A stretch of DNA of 7,072 nt from positions 1 to 7,072 of the forward strand of contig JAITST010000318.1 of the NCBI GenBank assembly GCA_031287585.1, read 5' to 3'. The stretch is from Planctomycetaceae bacterium. Its GTDB lineage: Bacteria; Planctomycetota; Planctomycetia; Pirellulales; Thermoguttaceae. The translations under genes and the position numbers were made by a program. The notes under the pieces were generated by a model. It saw only the letters and a program-made list of their open reading frames with translations, had not been told where the DNA came from and did no database searches. Shown here one piece after another: positions 4,017 through 7,072 of the stretch. Positions within the stretch are counted from its first letter, which is position 1. Each line of letters begins with the position of its first letter.

Positions 4017-6809
4017 TTATTGTTTCAACTGTTTCCAATACGGATTATCCGGTTCGAGTTTTATTAGTTTGTCGATTAGTTCTGTTGCTTTTGTTTTTTC
4101 ACCGCGTTGCAAGTATGATACAGCCAGAGCGTATATGAACGAAGTATTCTTTGGTTCTGCATCAACTATTGCTTTTAACTCTTTTTCGGCTTCTTCGCGT
4201 TTACCTTGTTGCAACAGTATCAGACCTAGGTTGTAGCGGACACGGTTGCGTGTTGCCGCTTGGTTGGGTTCGCTCTCCATATTCTTTGACGCTTGCTTCA
4301 ACAACGTTATCGTTTCGTCTGTTCTGCCTTGTTCAGCCAACAACAGTGCTAACGAGTACGCAGTGTTTCCGTTTGACGGCTCAATGCGTAACGCTTCACG
4401 GAACTCTTTTTCTGCCGACTTGTAGTCACCGCGTTCGTTGTACAACATCGCCAAGTTGATTCGCGACGGCAGAAAATCAGGGGCGATTTCTATCGACTGA
4501 TTGTATAGGGCTAACGGTTTGGCGGTCAGACGTTCTATTAACGGCATCGCTGTTTTCTCCGCTTCCGCAACCATATCTGCACTTTTCGCCTCACGTATCG
4601 TTGCGTCAAGCCAGCGTTGAATCTCGTCGAGTTTCGCGGACGCTAAATCGTGTTCTAACACCGCGAGATTCAAGTAGGACGGTGCCTGGTCAGAATCAAT
4701 CTTTTGTGCCGCAACATATTCGTCCTTCGCGTTCACAAACGACTTTTGCGATTGAATATCTGGATACTTCGCGAGAATCCGTGCCGCTTCCGTTCGCACC
4801 GCCCGTGACGAATCGTTGAGTAGCGGTGTGATATGTTTCACAACAACGTCATCCGACCGCGACGGTTGCGACGCTAACGCACCAGCCGCCGAAAACCGAA
4901 CCCACGCATCGTTGTCCGCAAGACCGTCAACACACACCTTGAAAATTTCCGTTGCCGTTTTCTCTGTTCCCAACTGTCCCGCCGCCGATATTCTACCCAA
5001 TAACGTCAAGGCACTCGCACGTATCACCGGACGAATTTCCTTATTACTCTTGTCGTGAACAACATCGAGTAACCTTGCTACTGCCGCAGGATCGCCGCGC
5101 CGTCCCGCCTTGATTGCCAGTGCGTAATGTCCCGCGATTGTTGCCTGGTCGTTGTAACCTACCGACGATTTCCGTTTATCCGCATACCAACGTTCAACTT
5201 TATCGTTCGCCCATTCGAGCGTCTCGCCCTTCGTACGGTCACGATGACAAATCGAGCAAGCATTCGGTACACCAGACGCAAGCGTCAATGCTGGACTTGG
5301 CTTACGAATACTGTGGTCGCGCCGCGGGTCAGCAATCATATACGTCGATTGCGGAAAGTGACACTCAACGCACTGCGTTCCCGGCTTCTCGGCGTTCGGA
5401 TGAAAGTGGTGTTTGACCGTATCAAAAATCGACGGCGCGTGACATTGAGTACAAAGCCGGTTGCCCTGAAAACGTAGTTCGAGCGAATGCGGCTCGTGAC
5501 AGTTCGTACAACCAACTCCCTTGCTGTACATCTTCGATTGCATAAACGAGCCGTACTCAAACGCTTCTTCGAGTAACTGACCGTCGGGATAATAGATGTC
5601 CGCGTCAACTAATTCAGGAACGAACCAGTCGTCGGACGGCGTTTCCGGCGGCTTCGCTCCTTCGCGTAACAAACGCCGTCGCGTATGACAAAACGTACAA
5701 CTTTCAGTCGCGTCCGATGTTTTCACGTCTGCGAGTGAGAACACTTCTTTCGGCAAGTCCTGTTTCCACTCATCCGTTAGTTTGTGAAGCACCGCGACTT
5801 CAACGTGTTTGCCGCAAGGTCCGTGACACGACTGACAACCAACGACAATTTCGGAAAACGTTGTTGAGTAAGTTTTTGTTTTTGCATCGAAATTTTTGCG
5901 CAGGTTGGTTGTATGACAATCCGCGCACATCCGATTCCAGTTTTGCAAGTTGGTAGTCCAGTGAAGCGGGTCGCCTTTCGGAATCTGCTCCTTCGGGTAA
6001 AGATGAAACCAACGTTTGTCAACAGAATCCCAAGCAACGGGCAACGCCTGTAAACGCCCGCGTTCCGTCTCGACAAGGTATTGTTGTAGCGGACGCTTAC
6101 CGAGTGTGTATCGAACTTCAAACGAGCCGATGTCAGTCTCCGCAAAAAATTTACCGTCGCGGCGAGTAAAACTAAACGTGGTACCAAGTTTACCATCGGT
6201 AAGTTTTGCCGCGATAGAACCATCGCTAACAAGTTTACGCAAAACGTGAACAACTCTATCCTGTGCAACAGCAATATCACCCGGACGATGAAAACGCAAC
6301 GAAGTCTGGTAAGCCCGCTCGTCGTCGAACTCTTTCCGTTGTGTATCGTTCATATTCTTTCGCAACTTCTCAATAACGCCAACCTTAACATCGAAGGTAG
6401 AAGTAACCAAGTCAACAAACGAAACATCGGACGCGAGTTTCGCTTTACGTCCCGCAACGTTGTAAGACGACAGCACAGCAGACGTTTCGTTTATTTTGTA
6501 TTCCTTGTGCGGGTCAAACGCAACCGGTGCCGTGTCGACAGCACGGATAAGTTTTGTAACATCGCCATCGTCCAAAAGTAAAATGTCGTCAAAACCGATA
6601 TGCTGAAACGTAACGTTATCAAAGTTAGCAAGTACAGTATCGCTGGAAGCGTGAGCCATAGAATTAGCGTGGTCGCTAAGTTTCCACTGCGAACAAATTT
6701 CACGATGACATTCATCGCAAGATTCCGGTTCGGCATAAGTAGCCGCAAATAAAAATTCCGTTATAAATAAAGGACAAACAAAAAAAAGCAAAAAACGTAC
6801 AGCGTTCAT
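4017..6809 (-). CDS. Exported octahaem cytochrome c with HEAT-like and TPR repeats, 930 aa
   Basis: This is a predicted periplasmic electron-transfer protein. Residues 1-23 form a Sec signal peptide. Eight CXXCH motifs bind haem c, with first cysteines at residues 31, 295, 325, 371, 434, 453, 480 and 518. Candidate distal histidines include H47, H335, H441, H467, H468, H470 and H499. The stretch RLQALPVAWDS...RWFHLYP...GDPLHWTTNLQNWNRMCADCHTTNL (252-303) is a signature I recall from the large cytochrome-plus-TPR family in Planctomycetes and other bacteria (cytochrome c554-like fold). Residues 560-680 form HEAT-like helical pairs (DNDAWVRFSAAGALA, DSSRAVRTEAARILA). Residues 705-920 hold TPR units ending in motifs such as EFREALRIEPSN and KLIKLEPDN, probably for protein contacts. 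Residues 74-209, between haems 1 and 2, look like an insertion. No Shine-Dalgarno sequence precedes the ATG, but the signal peptide and first haem fix the start. No cytochrome maturation gene, quinol oxidase or reductase partner is adjacent, so substrate and partner are unknown. Confidence 0.93.
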   Translation of the reverse strand: MNAVRFLLFFVCPLFITEFLFAATYAEPESCDECHREICSQWKLSDHANSMAHASSDTVLANFDNVTFQHIGFDDILLLDDGDVTKLIRAVDTAPVAFDPHKEYKINETSAVLSSYNVAGRKAKLASDVSFVDLVTSTFDVKVGVIEKLRKNMNDTQRKEFDDERAYQTSLRFHRPGDIAVAQDRVVHVLRKLVSDGSIAAKLTDGKLGTTFSFTRRDGKFFAETDIGSFEVRYTLGKRPLQQYLVETERGRLQALPVAWDSVDKRWFHLYPKEQIPKGDPLHWTTNLQNWNRMCADCHTTNLRKNFDAKTKTYSTTFSEIVVGCQSCHGPCGKHVEVAVLHKLTDEWKQDLPKEVFSLADVKTSDATESCTFCHTRRRLLREGAKPPETPSDDWFVPELVDADIYYPDGQLLEEAFEYGSFMQSKMYSKGVGCTNCHEPHSLELRFQGNRLCTQCHAPSIFDTVKHHFHPNAEKPGTQCVECHFPQSTYMIADPRRDHSIRKPSPALTLASGVPNACSICHRDRTKGETLEWANDKVERWYADKRKSSVGYNDQATIAGHYALAIKAGRRGDPAAVARLLDVVHDKSNKEIRPVIRASALTLLGRISAAGQLGTEKTATEIFKVCVDGLADNDAWVRFSAAGALASQPSRSDDVVVKHITPLLNDSSRAVRTEAARILAKYPDIQSQKSFVNAKDEYVAAQKIDSDQAPSYLNLAVLEHDLASAKLDEIQRWLDATIREAKSADMVAEAEKTAMPLIERLTAKPLALYNQSIEIAPDFLPSRINLAMLYNERGDYKSAEKEFREALRIEPSNGNTAYSLALLLAEQGRTDETITLLKQASKNMESEPNQAATRNRVRYNLGLILLQQGKREEAEKELKAIVDAEPKNTSFIYALAVSYLQRGEKTKATELIDKLIKLEPDNPYWKQLKQ

Positions 6810-6866
6810 TGAAATATGACGGGTTAGAGATTTAGAAACAAAACATTTTAGGAATGTATAGAAAAT

Positions 6867-6895
6867 ATGATACCATATCTGCGAGTGATTACCAA
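6867..6895 (-). promoter_or_regulatory. Candidate sigma-70 promoter of the multihaem cytochrome gene
   Basis: On the minus strand, TTGGTA (6890-6895) is followed after exactly 17 bases by TATCAT (6867-6872). Initiation near 6860 would give a leader of about 50 bases ahead of the ATG at 6809. Four of six -35 and five of six -10 bases match the consensus. It sits within the 168-base region shared with the divergent gene beginning at 6978. The call is by eye and has not been tested against alternatives. Confidence 0.4.
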
Positions 6896-6977
6896 ATGAT
6901 GGGTGTGTAAACTTTAGTGGGGGATTGGCCTAATGTCTTTTTTCTCTCCATTTCCCTTTTACAGACAAGGAAGTCAC

Positions 6978-7072
6978 ATGAACACTATCACCTCCCGTTC
7001 CGATACCGAAGCCCTGCTTCTCGAAAAATTTCAAGCCCTTCTTTCCGATATTGATACCGCCGGCGATAGCGC
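6978..7072 (+). CDS. Start of an unrecognised gene, truncated by the window end
   Basis: An ATG at 6978 is preceded by AAGGAA (6967-6972) with a five-base spacer, a good ribosome-binding site. The frame stays open for 31 codons to the window edge. The visible protein starts MNTITSRSDTEALLLEKFQA and continues acidic and helical (LLSDIDTAGDS). It has no signal peptide or membrane segment, so the product is probably cytoplasmic. The 5' leader contains a pyrimidine tract (6936-6960, 24 of 25 bases C or T). It is divergent from the cytochrome gene. Too little is visible to name a family. Confidence 0.65.
   Translation, partial: MNTITSRSDTEALLLEKFQALLSDIDTAGDS

Noticed and set aside
5127..5477. 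Plus-strand open frames opposite the cytochrome gene
   Set aside because: They are antisense to the haem-coding region and their translations show the basic composition typical of shadow frames, with no ribosome-binding site that stood out.
5777..6280. A 167-codon minus-strand open frame inside the cytochrome gene
   Set aside because: It lies wholly within the well-supported cytochrome frame, which carries several CXXCH motifs over this span, and its translation is arginine- and serine-rich without a recognisable domain. It is an out-of-frame shadow.

Overview
The window looks like a chromosomal segment from a Gram-negative-type bacterium, most likely a planctomycete. That is an inference from gene families, not from a marker gene. 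The main support is the large exported multiheme cytochrome c carrying HEAT and TPR repeats (a type I recall as common in Planctomycetes), the exported secretin-like orphan beside an HtrA-type protease, and wide AT-rich gaps holding degenerate purine-rich repeats. No rRNA, tRNA, CRISPR array, transposase or phage gene was seen.

Layout. Positions 1-126 hold a long nested inverted repeat. A small minus-strand gene (127-525) probably encodes a HEPN-fold protein. A gene-free stretch (526-1052) contains a compact dyad upstream of that gene and a second, larger inverted-repeat element (859-1010). A minus-strand gene (1053-2426) encodes an exported protein of unknown function with secretin-like stretches. 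Divergent from it, across a 238-base intergenic region rich in dyad symmetry, lies a plus-strand HtrA/DegP-type serine protease with one PDZ domain (2665-3864). The protease converges on a minus-strand gene (4017-6809) for a 930-residue exported protein with eight CXXCH haem motifs, a HEAT-like middle and a TPR tail. Divergent from that, the first 31 codons of an unrecognised plus-strand gene (6978 onward) run off the end.

How the genes fit together. Three of the four complete genes encode envelope proteins: a membrane-tethered protease, an exported secretin-like protein and an exported electron-transfer protein. No operon is visible. Each complete gene is separated from its neighbours by at least 150 bases, and most adjacent pairs are divergent or convergent. 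The only plausible coupling is the shared divergent region between the secretin-like gene and the protease gene. Both long inverted repeats lie just 3' of minus-strand stop codons, which suggests a role in transcript ends or a dispersed repeat family that settles there.

I do not see a clear new multi-gene system. The most unusual items are an apparent insertion of about 135 residues between the first and second haems of the cytochrome, the two nested inverted-repeat elements, and the lone HEPN-like gene without a recognisable partner or catalytic motif.
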